In this document: piece after piece, positions 42,527-51,043 of the stretch
Position numbering within the stretch: position 1 is the first letter of the stretch
How the letters are laid out: every line of letters starts with the position of its first letter
Source: Actinomycetota bacterium
GTDB taxonomy: Bacteria; Actinomycetota; Geothermincolia; Geothermincolales; RBG-13-55-18
Assembly: GCA_013178005.1 (NCBI GenBank)
Contig: JABLXL010000004.1
Coordinates: forward strand, 1-64,000
Direction: 5' to 3'
DNA length: 64,000 nt
Made by a program: the position numbers and the translations under genes
The notes under the pieces: generated by a model
Seen by the model: only the letters and a program-made list of their open reading frames with translations
What the model was told of the DNA's origin: nothing
Databases searched by the model: none

Positions 42527-44971
42527 ATGAGACTTCAGGATATAGGAGCGGCCATCCTCAAGAGGCTCTGGGTGGTCATCGCCATACTGCTGGTGTCGGC
42601 GCTGGCGGCGGCGGTGATCGGCCAGGTGCAGAAACCGGTTTACAAGGTGGAGATCGCCATCTCGGCGACCGCCCCCATCAACCGGACAACGGGCCTCCCC
42701 GACGCCATGACCCAGGGCGCCTACGTGGCGCTGACCCCCTCCATATCCAACTTCGCCGAGAGCATCCAGGTGGCGGAGCTGGTGAGCAGGAGGCTCGCCA
42801 ACCAGGGAATAGAGCTGAGCCCTGAAGAGCTGGTCAAGAAGGTGAGCGCGATGCCCGAGGCCAACTCGACCTCGGTGAAGATAACCTTCACCGACGGGAG
42901 CCCGACCCGGGTCACCGACATCGCCAACGCCTGGGGCGAGACCATGGTGCTCATGACCCTGAAAAGCGAGGCGAACGAGTTTTTCGACGAGGGCTTCAAG
43001 AACCTCCTGCTCAACGGGAACATCGTCTTCACCAACAAGGCGGTGGTCCCCGAGAAGCCGACCCAACCCAAGCCCATGGCCTATCTCGGTCTGGGCGTTT
43101 TCGTGGGCCTGGTGCTGGGATTGGTGCTGGTGGTGCTCATAGAGTACTTCGACCCCCACTTCCGCTCCACGCGCGAGGCGGAGGAATCCCTCGGCCTCCC
43201 GGTGCTGGGGGTGCTCCCAAAGGTCAAGGGAGCCGCTCCGGAAGATCTGCTCAACGCCTTCGGCGCGGGCTCGCTCACCTGGGAGGCCTATGCCGAGCTG
43301 CGCTCAGGGGTCATGTTGTCGCTTCGCGAGGAGAGCGGTTCCCTGGTCGTGGCGCCGGCGGTGCCCTTTCCCGCCGCCCCGGCCGTGGCGGCCAACCTGG
43401 CCATGAGCGTAGCCAACACCGGCCGCAAGACTTTGCTCATCGACGGAGACCTCCGGGACCGCGCGCTTTCGCGCCTGCTCGGCAAGGAGGGGCGCCCCGG
43501 CCTTTCCGAGGTCCTGGAAAAGGGAGAGGACCCGCGGGGAAGGATCGTGGAAACCGGCATTTCCAATCTCTTCCTGCTGCCCGCGGGAGCGAGAAGCGAG
43601 AGGTCCACCGACCTGGTATCGAGCCCGGCCTTCGCCGAGGAGCTCAGGGAGCAGGAGGGGGTCTTCGACCAGGTGGTGGTATACGCGCCCGCACTGCAGG
43701 GCTCCATGGACGCCGCGGTGCTCTCCTCGGCGGCCGGCGGACTGCTGGTGGCGATAGACTCCGAGCGCTGCACGCGCAAGGTGGCCGAGGAGGTTATGCA
43801 CGGCCTGGAGCGCATGGGCGTGGTGCCCATGGGGGTAACGCTGGCGAACGTGAAGGTAAAGGGACGCGAACGCGTACCCGGAAAGGGAGAGAAGCCTCCC
43901 GAACCCGCCATGGTCCGCGAGGGAAGAAGGGAGAAGAAGGTCAAACCACCGCGGGCGACGGAGGAGGCTCCACCCGCCCCTCCAGCGGCGGCGAAGGAAG
44001 CGCGGAGGTCCGCGGCGGCGCGGGGAACGGTCGCGGCGCAAGGCGCGCTTTCCTCGCGAGAGATAAGGCCCGCGAGCGAGGCGGCGCCCACCTACCGAAA
44101 GCAGGAACCGGCGCCGGCGCGGGAAGATGCCCTGGCCGCGGGCACGGAAAGAGAAGTCGCCGGGGAAACCGTGGGCGGAGCGGCTTTCGGTGGAAGGCGG
44201 GAAACGGCTTCCGGGGCCGTGCCGGAGGAGGTGCCACGGGCGGTTAAGGCGCGCAGGTCCGGCAAGGCCGCAAGCGCAGCGGCCCCTTCGCCAGGCAAGG
44301 AAGGCGAGGAGACAAAGAGGACCGCACCCGAGACCGCTCCCGCCGCCGTGGGCGAGGACGAGGCGCAGGCCAGGGAAAGGGTCATGGAGGAATTCCGCCG
44401 CAAGGGCGAGAAAGGAGAGCCCATCCCCAAGACCTGGCTCAGGGGCCTTACCTCCGACAAGCCCGACGTGAGGGAGTCCGCGACCGCGGCTATTACCTCG
44501 TATTACCTCGCTTTCCTGCAGCGTTACGCCATTGGCGAGGATAGCGCGCGGGAGATAACCGGCACCATCATCAGGATGATGCGCCGCGAAGGCGAATTCG
44601 CCTCCATCGGCGAGGCGGAGGCGCAGGAACGCCTGCGCCGCATGCTTGCGGAGGCCGGCGCCCGGCTGTCCCCGCCGGCCCGGAAGGACGAGAAAGATGC
44701 GGACGTGACCGGAAACGTTTCGTCCATGGAGACGGACGCGCGGGCGACCGGGACAGGACCGGCGACTCCGGTGGCAGGAACGGAAGCGGTAGGACCGTTG
44801 GCATCGGATGGAAAGGGACCGGAAAGGGCGGAGGCGCCGGAGGAGTTCAAACTCCCCGAAAAAAGGCGGTTTCGCCTTGCCTCCCGGGGAGAGGGCAGGT
44901 CCGCCCGGAGGGGAAGGGGTAAGGGGCCGAAGCCCACGACCGGGGACGAAGATGGGATAGACTGGGAGTAG
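42527..44971 (+). CDS. Wzz/BY-kinase-like polysaccharide co-polymerase without a Walker A motif
   Basis: An 814-residue protein. It is membrane-anchored by helices at about 15-33 and 186-208 with a Wzz-type domain between them. Residues 260-440 are a CpsD/BY-kinase-like P-loop fold: TLLIDGDLRDRALSRLLG (Walker A') near 303, PGLSEVL, and NLFLLPAG. The Walker A site, however, reads VVAPAVPFPAAPAVAANLA, with no GK[S/T]. Residues 445-650 are a disordered Ala/Glu/Arg-rich linker, followed by a helical bundle (KTWLRGLTSDKPDVRESAT). No tyrosine cluster is present. It probably sets chain length as a non-kinase scaffold. AAAGG lies 8 bases before the ATG. Confidence 0.8.
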   Translation: MRLQDIGAAILKRLWVVIAILLVSALAAAVIGQVQKPVYKVEIAISATAPINRTTGLPDAMTQGAYVALTPSISNFAESIQVAELVSRRLANQGIELSPEELVKKVSAMPEANSTSVKITFTDGSPTRVTDIANAWGETMVLMTLKSEANEFFDEGFKNLLLNGNIVFTNKAVVPEKPTQPKPMAYLGLGVFVGLVLGLVLVVLIEYFDPHFRSTREAEESLGLPVLGVLPKVKGAAPEDLLNAFGAGSLTWEAYAELRSGVMLSLREESGSLVVAPAVPFPAAPAVAANLAMSVANTGRKTLLIDGDLRDRALSRLLGKEGRPGLSEVLEKGEDPRGRIVETGISNLFLLPAGARSERSTDLVSSPAFAEELREQEGVFDQVVVYAPALQGSMDAAVLSSAAGGLLVAIDSERCTRKVAEEVMHGLERMGVVPMGVTLANVKVKGRERVPGKGEKPPEPAMVREGRREKKVKPPRATEEAPPAPPAAAKEARRSAAARGTVAAQGALSSREIRPASEAAPTYRKQEPAPAREDALAAGTEREVAGETVGGAAFGGRRETASGAVPEEVPRAVKARRSGKAASAAAPSPGKEGEETKRTAPETAPAAVGEDEAQARERVMEEFRRKGEKGEPIPKTWLRGLTSDKPDVRESATAAITSYYLAFLQRYAIGEDSAREITGTIIRMMRREGEFASIGEAEAQERLRRMLAEAGARLSPPARKDEKDADVTGNVSSMETDARATGTGPATPVAGTEAVGPLASDGKGPERAEAPEEFKLPEKRRFRLASRGEGRSARRGRGKGPKPTTGDEDGIDWE

Positions 44972-45112
44972 AAACCGTCCGGGCCCGGGCGTCCGCGCCG
45001 GAAAGAAGCCGGGAGAATGCGCGGGAAGCCCGGATTTTCTTTGTGAAGCGGAGAGTTTACGCGGGGGCGACCCTTCCGTAACGGGAGGCCTGATCCGGTC
45101 GAGGGGGCGAAG

Positions 45113-46828
45113 ATGGAGCGAGTGGGACGGCTTTCCAGGAACACCGCGGCGCTGGTGGGCGCGAGGGTGGTGACCTCCGGGCTCACCTTCATCCTCGCCA
45201 TCGTCATAAACCGCAACCTGGGGCCGGAGAAGGCGGGCATCTATACCTACGCGTTCACGCTTTACACCATCTTCCAGGTCATACCGGATTTCGGCATCGG
45301 CAACATATCCATCCGCGACGCCTCCCAGGATAACTCCAGGCTGCGGCGCTATTTCTCCAACGTAGCCTCCCTCCGCTTCCTGCTGGGCCTGGCGGCGTTC
45401 GGGTTGCTCATGATAACCAACCTCGTCAGCCTGGCGCTGCAGGGCGGAGAGGGGTTGTCGGGGGATAAGTTCTGGGTGGTCTTCACCGTCGCCTTCTGCC
45501 TCCTCATCGAGCAGCCCTTCTCCAACTCCCTGTGCGAGAACTTCATCGCCCTGGAGCGGCTGGGGACGGTGGCCCTGGTTTATCTCATCATGGGGATCAT
45601 GAAGGTGGGCATGTCGATCTACGTGGTCCTGGCCGACCTCCCCGGGGTGCTGATATACCTGGTACTCATCTATATCGTCACCATCGTCTATTCCGTATTC
45701 CACCTCTACCTCGCCTACCACGTCGCGCTGCGCCGCGTGGTCCTGGAGGCGGCGGGGATAGACGGCATGGCGGTGGCGGAGACGGTCACCCACGTTCCCG
45801 AGCCCACGGGCGAGACGGCCGTGGAGGCGTTGCTGGCCGACTATTCCTACGCCGGCCTGGCGGAGGGAGATGAGGCCGGGCAGGCTGGAGGGGAAGCCGC
45901 CGGGAGCGGCGGCCCCGTTTCCCCGCCGCCCGAGGACCCCGGCGCCGTTTTCAAGGCCGGTCCCTTCACCATGGACGGACCCCTGTGGCGCTACCTCATG
46001 GCCAGCGCCTGGCCGCTGGCGGTGGTGGCGGCGGGGGTCACGGTTTACGCCGGAATAGACATCCCCATCCTCTCCTGGCTGCGCGGAGACGCGGAGGTCG
46101 GATTATACGGCGCGGCGGGGATGTTCGCCAAGGCCTTCGTCTTCCTCACCCTGGCGCTGAACATGGCAGTGCTCCCGGCGGTGTCCAAGGTGGGCGGCAA
46201 GCATCCCGAGCGACTTGGTAAATTATGGGAACGCCTCATCTATTACGCCTGGATGCTGGTGGTGCCGCTGGTGGTGATCGTCCCCGTGCTGGCGAGGCCG
46301 GTGCTGCTGTTGCAGAAGCACGATTTCATACTGGCGTGGCATGCCACCTGGCTCACCATGGGGGCGATGTGTTTTACCTTCATGACTGCGGTGAGCTTCC
46401 CCTTTTTCATCGTCATCGACCGCCAGAAGACGGTCACTGCCGTGGTGCTCATCGGCCTGCCCTTCAAGGCGGCGGTGGGGGCCGTGGCCATCTCCTTCTG
46501 GGGGTACACGGGAGCGGCGCTGGCGGTGCTCTTGAGCGAGGCGGTTGTCTTCCTGCTCCTCTCGCAGCGCCTCTCGCGCGCCCTGGATCATCGCGTGAAT
46601 ATTCTGCGCTTCGCAGGGCCGCCCACGCTCATCCTGGGGGCCCTGTACGCCGCCGCCCTCCTCCTGCACGTCACCCTGGTGTCTGGGCGGGACACCTTCA
46701 TGACGGCCACCTTGTACGCCTTGATATCCGCGGCGGCCTTGACGATCTTATACGTGGTATCGGCTTTCGGCGGGCGCGCGCTGACGCGTTCGGGTTTACG
46801 GGAGTTGAACGAGTGGCTTACGGTATAG
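45113..46828 (+). CDS. Polysaccharide flippase (Wzx/MATE-like)
   Basis: A 571-residue membrane protein with about twelve to fourteen helices. It begins GRLSRNTAALVGARVVTSG and NRNLGPEKAGIYTYAFTLY, the usual start of polysaccharide-biosynthesis exporters. A 75-residue acidic cytoplasmic loop (about 215-285, VAETVTHVPEPTGETAVEA) splits the two halves and is longer than normal. It moves lipid-linked repeat units to the outer membrane leaflet for polymerisation. Confidence 0.87.
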   Translation: MERVGRLSRNTAALVGARVVTSGLTFILAIVINRNLGPEKAGIYTYAFTLYTIFQVIPDFGIGNISIRDASQDNSRLRRYFSNVASLRFLLGLAAFGLLMITNLVSLALQGGEGLSGDKFWVVFTVAFCLLIEQPFSNSLCENFIALERLGTVALVYLIMGIMKVGMSIYVVLADLPGVLIYLVLIYIVTIVYSVFHLYLAYHVALRRVVLEAAGIDGMAVAETVTHVPEPTGETAVEALLADYSYAGLAEGDEAGQAGGEAAGSGGPVSPPPEDPGAVFKAGPFTMDGPLWRYLMASAWPLAVVAAGVTVYAGIDIPILSWLRGDAEVGLYGAAGMFAKAFVFLTLALNMAVLPAVSKVGGKHPERLGKLWERLIYYAWMLVVPLVVIVPVLARPVLLLQKHDFILAWHATWLTMGAMCFTFMTAVSFPFFIVIDRQKTVTAVVLIGLPFKAAVGAVAISFWGYTGAALAVLLSEAVVFLLLSQRLSRALDHRVNILRFAGPPTLILGALYAAALLLHVTLVSGRDTFMTATLYALISAAALTILYVVSAFGGRALTRSGLRELNEWLTV

Positions 46829-46930
46829 GCACGGGCTCGCGGCGCGGTTCCGGGGGCGTTCCTGTTCCCGGCCGGAACCCGGCCTGCCTCGGCGCAGGGA
46901 AAACGCCGCGGCGCCCAGCGAGCACGGGAC

Positions 46931-47995
46931 ATGGAGATGCGTATGCGTTATAGGACGGCGCTCAAAGCCCTGGCGGTGACGGTGGTGATCCTCGCGGCGG
47001 GGACGCTGGTGGGCGGCTGCGGCTGCGTGCTCGGCCGCATTGTCGACCAGGCGAGCGTCACGGTGCGCGGGCTGGCGTGCGCCAACGAGATCGCCCAGAA
47101 GGCCGGAGAGGGCTACGACGTCCGCGAGGCGCGGGCGAGGTGGATGGAGGCGCTGGACGCCTATAACCAGGGGGACTTCAAGCGCGCCGACGGGTTGATC
47201 AACCGCGCCTACGAGGCCATGGCGGTGATGGAGAAAGTCGCGGAGAGGGTCTTCTACGCGAGCAGCGGCGGGATCACCGTCTCCGGCCTCCTGTTCCGCC
47301 CCCGGGAGGGGAGCGGCCCCTGGCCCGTCGTGATCGTGAACCACGCCGGCTTCGGCACTGCGGGGGATTTCAGCGACGTGGCCTTGATGATCCGGGACCG
47401 CGGCTACCTGGTCTTCAACCCGGATTTCAGGGGGAGCGGCATGTCGCAGGGCTCCCACGAGGGGGCCAAGGGCGAGGTGGACGACGTCATCGCCGCCATC
47501 GATTACCTCCAGGGTGAGGGGCTGGTGGAGGGCGACCGCGTGGGCATGTACGGGCAGAGCCACGGCGCGGCGGTCTCCGTCCTCGCCGCCTCCCGCGACC
47601 TGCGCGTCAAGGCGGTGGTGGCGGAGGCGGGTTTCTACGACGCCGTGGGCCTGTACGAGAACATCGCGTCATCCACCGACCCCGCCGCGGAGGCCTTGAG
47701 GAACGAGCTGCTTCCCATGGTGGGGGGCACCCCCGAAGAGGTCCCCCAGGAATACGCGGTGCGCTCGGCTCTGAACTTCGTCGGAGGCATCCAGGCGGCG
47801 GTGCTCATCATCCACGGCGAGAAGGATCCCCTCTGCCCCGTGGACCAGGCGCGCCGCCTGTACCGGGCTATGCTGGACATGGGAAAGACGGCGGAGCTGA
47901 AGATCTACCCCGAGGAAGCCCACTGCGTTAACGACCCCGCCGGTCGCCTCGAGGTGTGGGATATGATGTTCGCCTGGTTCGAGAAGTACCTGTAG
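46931..47995 (+). CDS. Alpha/beta hydrolase, probable lipoprotein
   Basis: A 354-residue protein. The N-terminus has a hydrophobic stretch ending TLVGGCGC, a fair lipobox, so the enzyme is likely surface-anchored. Residues 45-105 are helical. The catalytic domain has the nucleophile elbow MYGQSHGAAV near residue 203, an Asp in HGEKDPLCP near 300 and the His in EEAHCV near 330: a complete triad. It resembles S9/dienelactone-type hydrolases. It may trim ester groups of the glycan or act on unrelated esters. ATG 46943 (GGAG 6 bases before) is an alternative start. Confidence 0.8.
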   Translation: MEMRMRYRTALKALAVTVVILAAGTLVGGCGCVLGRIVDQASVTVRGLACANEIAQKAGEGYDVREARARWMEALDAYNQGDFKRADGLINRAYEAMAVMEKVAERVFYASSGGITVSGLLFRPREGSGPWPVVIVNHAGFGTAGDFSDVALMIRDRGYLVFNPDFRGSGMSQGSHEGAKGEVDDVIAAIDYLQGEGLVEGDRVGMYGQSHGAAVSVLAASRDLRVKAVVAEAGFYDAVGLYENIASSTDPAAEALRNELLPMVGGTPEEVPQEYAVRSALNFVGGIQAAVLIIHGEKDPLCPVDQARRLYRAMLDMGKTAELKIYPEEAHCVNDPAGRLEVWDMMFAWFEKYL

Positions 47996-48124
47996 GGCGA
48001 GCGGCGGGATGGAGAGAGTCGCGTGGCCCAGCGGGCGGCGCGAAGGCGGGAAAAGCGAGTCCCGTCAAGCTCCGGGGTCGGCTAGGAGATCTGCGCGACC
48101 AGGGTGACAAAAAGGACGGTGGAC

Positions 48125-49804
48125 ATGCGCGGCGAAGGCAAGGACAGGCCACGACCGGTCTCACCCGAGCTTTACACGCGGGAGTATTTCACCACCGATT
48201 GCGAGGGATACCATTTACTGGAAAGCGGTGGCGAGGCGCTCCCCGAGCGCATAGAGGAGGCGCTGGCCGCGGCGGGGGATCTCGAGGGCAGGTGGGTGCT
48301 GGACATCGGGTGCGGCAGGGGCGAACTGGCCTGCGAGGCGGCGCGCCGCGGCGCCCACGCGGTAGGTATAGATTACGCGCCGGCGGCCATCGAGCTTTCC
48401 CGGGAGCGGCGCGATGCCATGGGCCCCGGGGAGCGGGAGAGGGTGGAATTCCGCCTCGCCGACGCCAAGGGGCTTGATTTTCCTCGCGGCTCCTTCGACG
48501 TGGTCTTCTTGATCGACGTCTACGAGCACCTGCATCCTTACGAGATCGAACATGCCCTGGAGGAGATCGGGCGCGTACTGCGCCCCTGGGGCAGGCTGGT
48601 GGTGCACACCGGCCCCAACACCTGGTTCTACCGCCTGGGCTACCCGCTGGTGCGCGGCGCGGCGCGGCTGCTGCTGGGGCGCGAGCTGCCCGAGGACCTG
48701 CGCGGCCAGTACGACGATGTCATGCACGTCAACGAGCAGAACCCCCTCTCCCTATACCGGGGGCTCACCGCCGGAGGGTTCCGGGCACGGGTGATCCCGC
48801 GCAGCTTCTTCGTGGGCATCCAGCCCAACCGCTGGGAGAAAGCGGCCATGAAAGCGCTTTTCGCGAGGCCCCTGGGTTATGTCTTCTGCACCAGCCTCAT
48901 GGCCACGGCCTTCCCACGAGAAGGTGGCAGGGAGGCGCAACTCCGCGCGGGAAGGATGGCGCGCTTGCTCGCGCCTCCGCGCGGCGCCAGGGTGCTGCTG
49001 GTGGGCGAGGAGGAAGGCACCCTGGCGGGCCTGCTCGGCGGCCTCCACGGCATAGAGGTGACGTGGATGGACGTCCTTGGCGATGCGGTTTTACGGGACG
49101 GGGAAGAGATGCCGGGATTCAAGCCTTGCGCGGAGGGCACGGGCGCAAGGCGCGAAGGGGAAGGAACGGACGCGCTGCCCAAACCCGACGGGAAAGGCGG
49201 CGAGGGAGGCGGAGCGGAGGTTCCAGGCGAAGGGGGAAACGGGCCGGGCAAGGCCTCTTTCGCGCCGCGGGGGCCGGGGGAAGAAGCTCCAGGTTCCGTC
49301 CGCGCGGCCGGGGACGATGCATGGGAAAACCCGGATCTTCCCTTGCGACGGGAATGGGAAGAAGGGAACGCCTACGTTCGTCTGGCCGGCGACCCCTACC
49401 GGCTTCCCTTCCGGGACGGGAGCTTCGACGCCGTGGCCTCGCAGTTTCTCCTGGACCGGGTCGGCGATCCCGGGGCCGCGCTGGGGGAGATGGCCCGGGT
49501 GCTCAAGCCCGGCGGGGTTCTGGCCCTGGCGGCGCACAACGCGCTTTTCCGGGGAGCGGAGCAGAGGCCCACCCCGAGGCCGCGCCGCGCCTTCTCCCCC
49601 CGCGAGCTCGCGCGCCTGACCGAGGAATCGGGCCTGGTGGAGGCGCGCGCCACCACCCTGCTCCCCGACTTGAAACTGCCGGCGCTCTACCGGGGTGACC
49701 TGGGCCCGTTCACCCGTCTGGAAAAATTACCCTACTTTTCCGTGAGGGGAAGGTTGATTTTCCTCCGGGCGTTCAAGCCCGGCGGCGGACGGGGGAGGCG
49801 CTGA
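48125..49804 (+). CDS. Tandem methyltransferase-domain fusion
   Basis: A 559-residue protein. Domain 1 (about 45-240) is a complete class I SAM methyltransferase with VLDIGCGRGELACEA and VFLIDVYEHLHPYEIE. Domain 2 (about 285-530) is a second such fold, with degenerate motif I VLLVGEEEGTLAGLL, RLPFRDGSFDAVASQFLLDRV and VLKPGGVLALAAHN. A Gly/Glu-rich insert of about 90 residues (330-415) splits domain 2. Domain 2 probably lacks SAM binding. ATG 48125 has AAGGA 8 bases upstream. Confidence 0.8.
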   Translation: MRGEGKDRPRPVSPELYTREYFTTDCEGYHLLESGGEALPERIEEALAAAGDLEGRWVLDIGCGRGELACEAARRGAHAVGIDYAPAAIELSRERRDAMGPGERERVEFRLADAKGLDFPRGSFDVVFLIDVYEHLHPYEIEHALEEIGRVLRPWGRLVVHTGPNTWFYRLGYPLVRGAARLLLGRELPEDLRGQYDDVMHVNEQNPLSLYRGLTAGGFRARVIPRSFFVGIQPNRWEKAAMKALFARPLGYVFCTSLMATAFPREGGREAQLRAGRMARLLAPPRGARVLLVGEEEGTLAGLLGGLHGIEVTWMDVLGDAVLRDGEEMPGFKPCAEGTGARREGEGTDALPKPDGKGGEGGGAEVPGEGGNGPGKASFAPRGPGEEAPGSVRAAGDDAWENPDLPLRREWEEGNAYVRLAGDPYRLPFRDGSFDAVASQFLLDRVGDPGAALGEMARVLKPGGVLALAAHNALFRGAEQRPTPRPRRAFSPRELARLTEESGLVEARATTLLPDLKLPALYRGDLGPFTRLEKLPYFSVRGRLIFLRAFKPGGGRGRR

Positions 49805-49885
49805 GCCGGTGGCCGAAACACGTCGCCCGGATCGCGCTTGTCGCCGCGGGGGCCTCCGGGCTCTTCCTCGACGGGAGGTACCGGC

Positions 49886-51043
49886 GTGAGGGTGGGGCTG
49901 GACGGTCGCGGCCTGTGCAACATCAACCGCACGAGGGGCATAGGCCGCTACACGGCGCGCCTGGTTGAGGCGGTGCTCGCGCGGGCGGGCGGCGACCATG
50001 AATTCGTGCTCTTCGGAACAATCGACGAGCCCCCCTCGGATCTCCTTTCCCGGGAGACGCTGGAGCGGCTGGAGTGGCGCCGCATGCGCATGGAGAGATA
50101 CAGGGCTGCCGGCTCCTTGGGGGGCTACCTGGCTATGGCGAAAGAGATTGACGGGGCGCGGCTCGACCTCTTTCACGCCATCGACCACGACATGACGCCC
50201 TTCCTGCGCACCCCCAGCGTGGTGACGGTGCACGACCTCATCCTCCTGGTGCTGCGCGGTCCCTACCTTGGCCCCACCGCGTGGAGGTGGATGGCGGCAC
50301 ATAAGCGCGCGGCGCGGCGCGCGAGGGCGGTGGTGGCGGTCTCGGAGAACACGCGGCGGGACGTGGAGCGCATCTGGTGCATCCCGCGCCGGCGCATCGC
50401 CGTGGTGTACGAGGGCGTGGGTCCCGAATACCGGCCGCCGGAGGACGAGGTAGCGGTGCTGGAAACATGTGCCAGGTATGGCCTGGAGAGGCCTTATTTC
50501 CTCTACCTGGGAGGGTTCGATCCCAGGAAAAACCTGCACAACATGCTTCTGGGCTTCAAGCGTTTCCTCCTCTCCGGGGGTGGGGAGCACCGGCTGGCGC
50601 TGTGCGGGGACAACCGAGGATTCGAGGGCTATATCCACGACCTGGTTGAGGAGCTGGGGCTCGAGGGCAGGGTGGCGCTCACCGGTTTCGTCCCCGAGGA
50701 GGACCTGCCCGCGCTCTACGGCGGCGCCGACGCCTTCCTCTGCCTTTCCCTCTACGAGGGCTTCGGCTTGCCGCTCCTGGAGGCCATGGCCTGCGGGACG
50801 CCCGTGCTGGCGTCGCGCGCCTCCTCCATCCCCGAGGTGGTGGGAGACGCCGGCCTGCTGGTGGACCCCCTGGAGCCGGGGGATATCGCGGCGGGGTTGA
50901 GCAGGCTGGCGGGGGATCCCGTGTTCGCCCGTGAAACGGCGGAGAGGGGAAGGGAGCGCGCGCGCCTCTTCACCTGGGATAAGGCGGCGCATAGTATCAT
51001 GGAGCTGTACGAGAGTATCCTGGACGGGAGGTGGTCGAGATAA
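49886..51043 (+). CDS. Glycosyltransferase family 4, copy C
   Basis: A 385-residue GT-B enzyme starting at GTG 49886 (GGGAGG 7 bases upstream). It reads VGLDGRGLCNINRTRGIGRYTARL at the start, FLYLGGFDPRKNLHNML and LSLYEGFGLPLLEAMACGTPVLAS with the EX7E donor motif. It is the closest in this window to 37156-38271 but is encoded on the opposite strand. Its stop overlaps the start of the polymerase-like gene by 13 bases. Confidence 0.87.
   Translation: MRVGLDGRGLCNINRTRGIGRYTARLVEAVLARAGGDHEFVLFGTIDEPPSDLLSRETLERLEWRRMRMERYRAAGSLGGYLAMAKEIDGARLDLFHAIDHDMTPFLRTPSVVTVHDLILLVLRGPYLGPTAWRWMAAHKRAARRARAVVAVSENTRRDVERIWCIPRRRIAVVYEGVGPEYRPPEDEVAVLETCARYGLERPYFLYLGGFDPRKNLHNMLLGFKRFLLSGGGEHRLALCGDNRGFEGYIHDLVEELGLEGRVALTGFVPEEDLPALYGGADAFLCLSLYEGFGLPLLEAMACGTPVLASRASSIPEVVGDAGLLVDPLEPGDIAAGLSRLAGDPVFARETAERGRERARLFTWDKAAHSIMELYESILDGRWSR

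Noticed and set aside
43304-45793. 829-codon minus-strand open frame opposite the Wzz-like and flippase genes
   Set aside because: It is antisense to two well-supported genes, is His/Gly/Arg-rich and lacks any motif; long antisense frames are expected in GC-rich codon-biased DNA.
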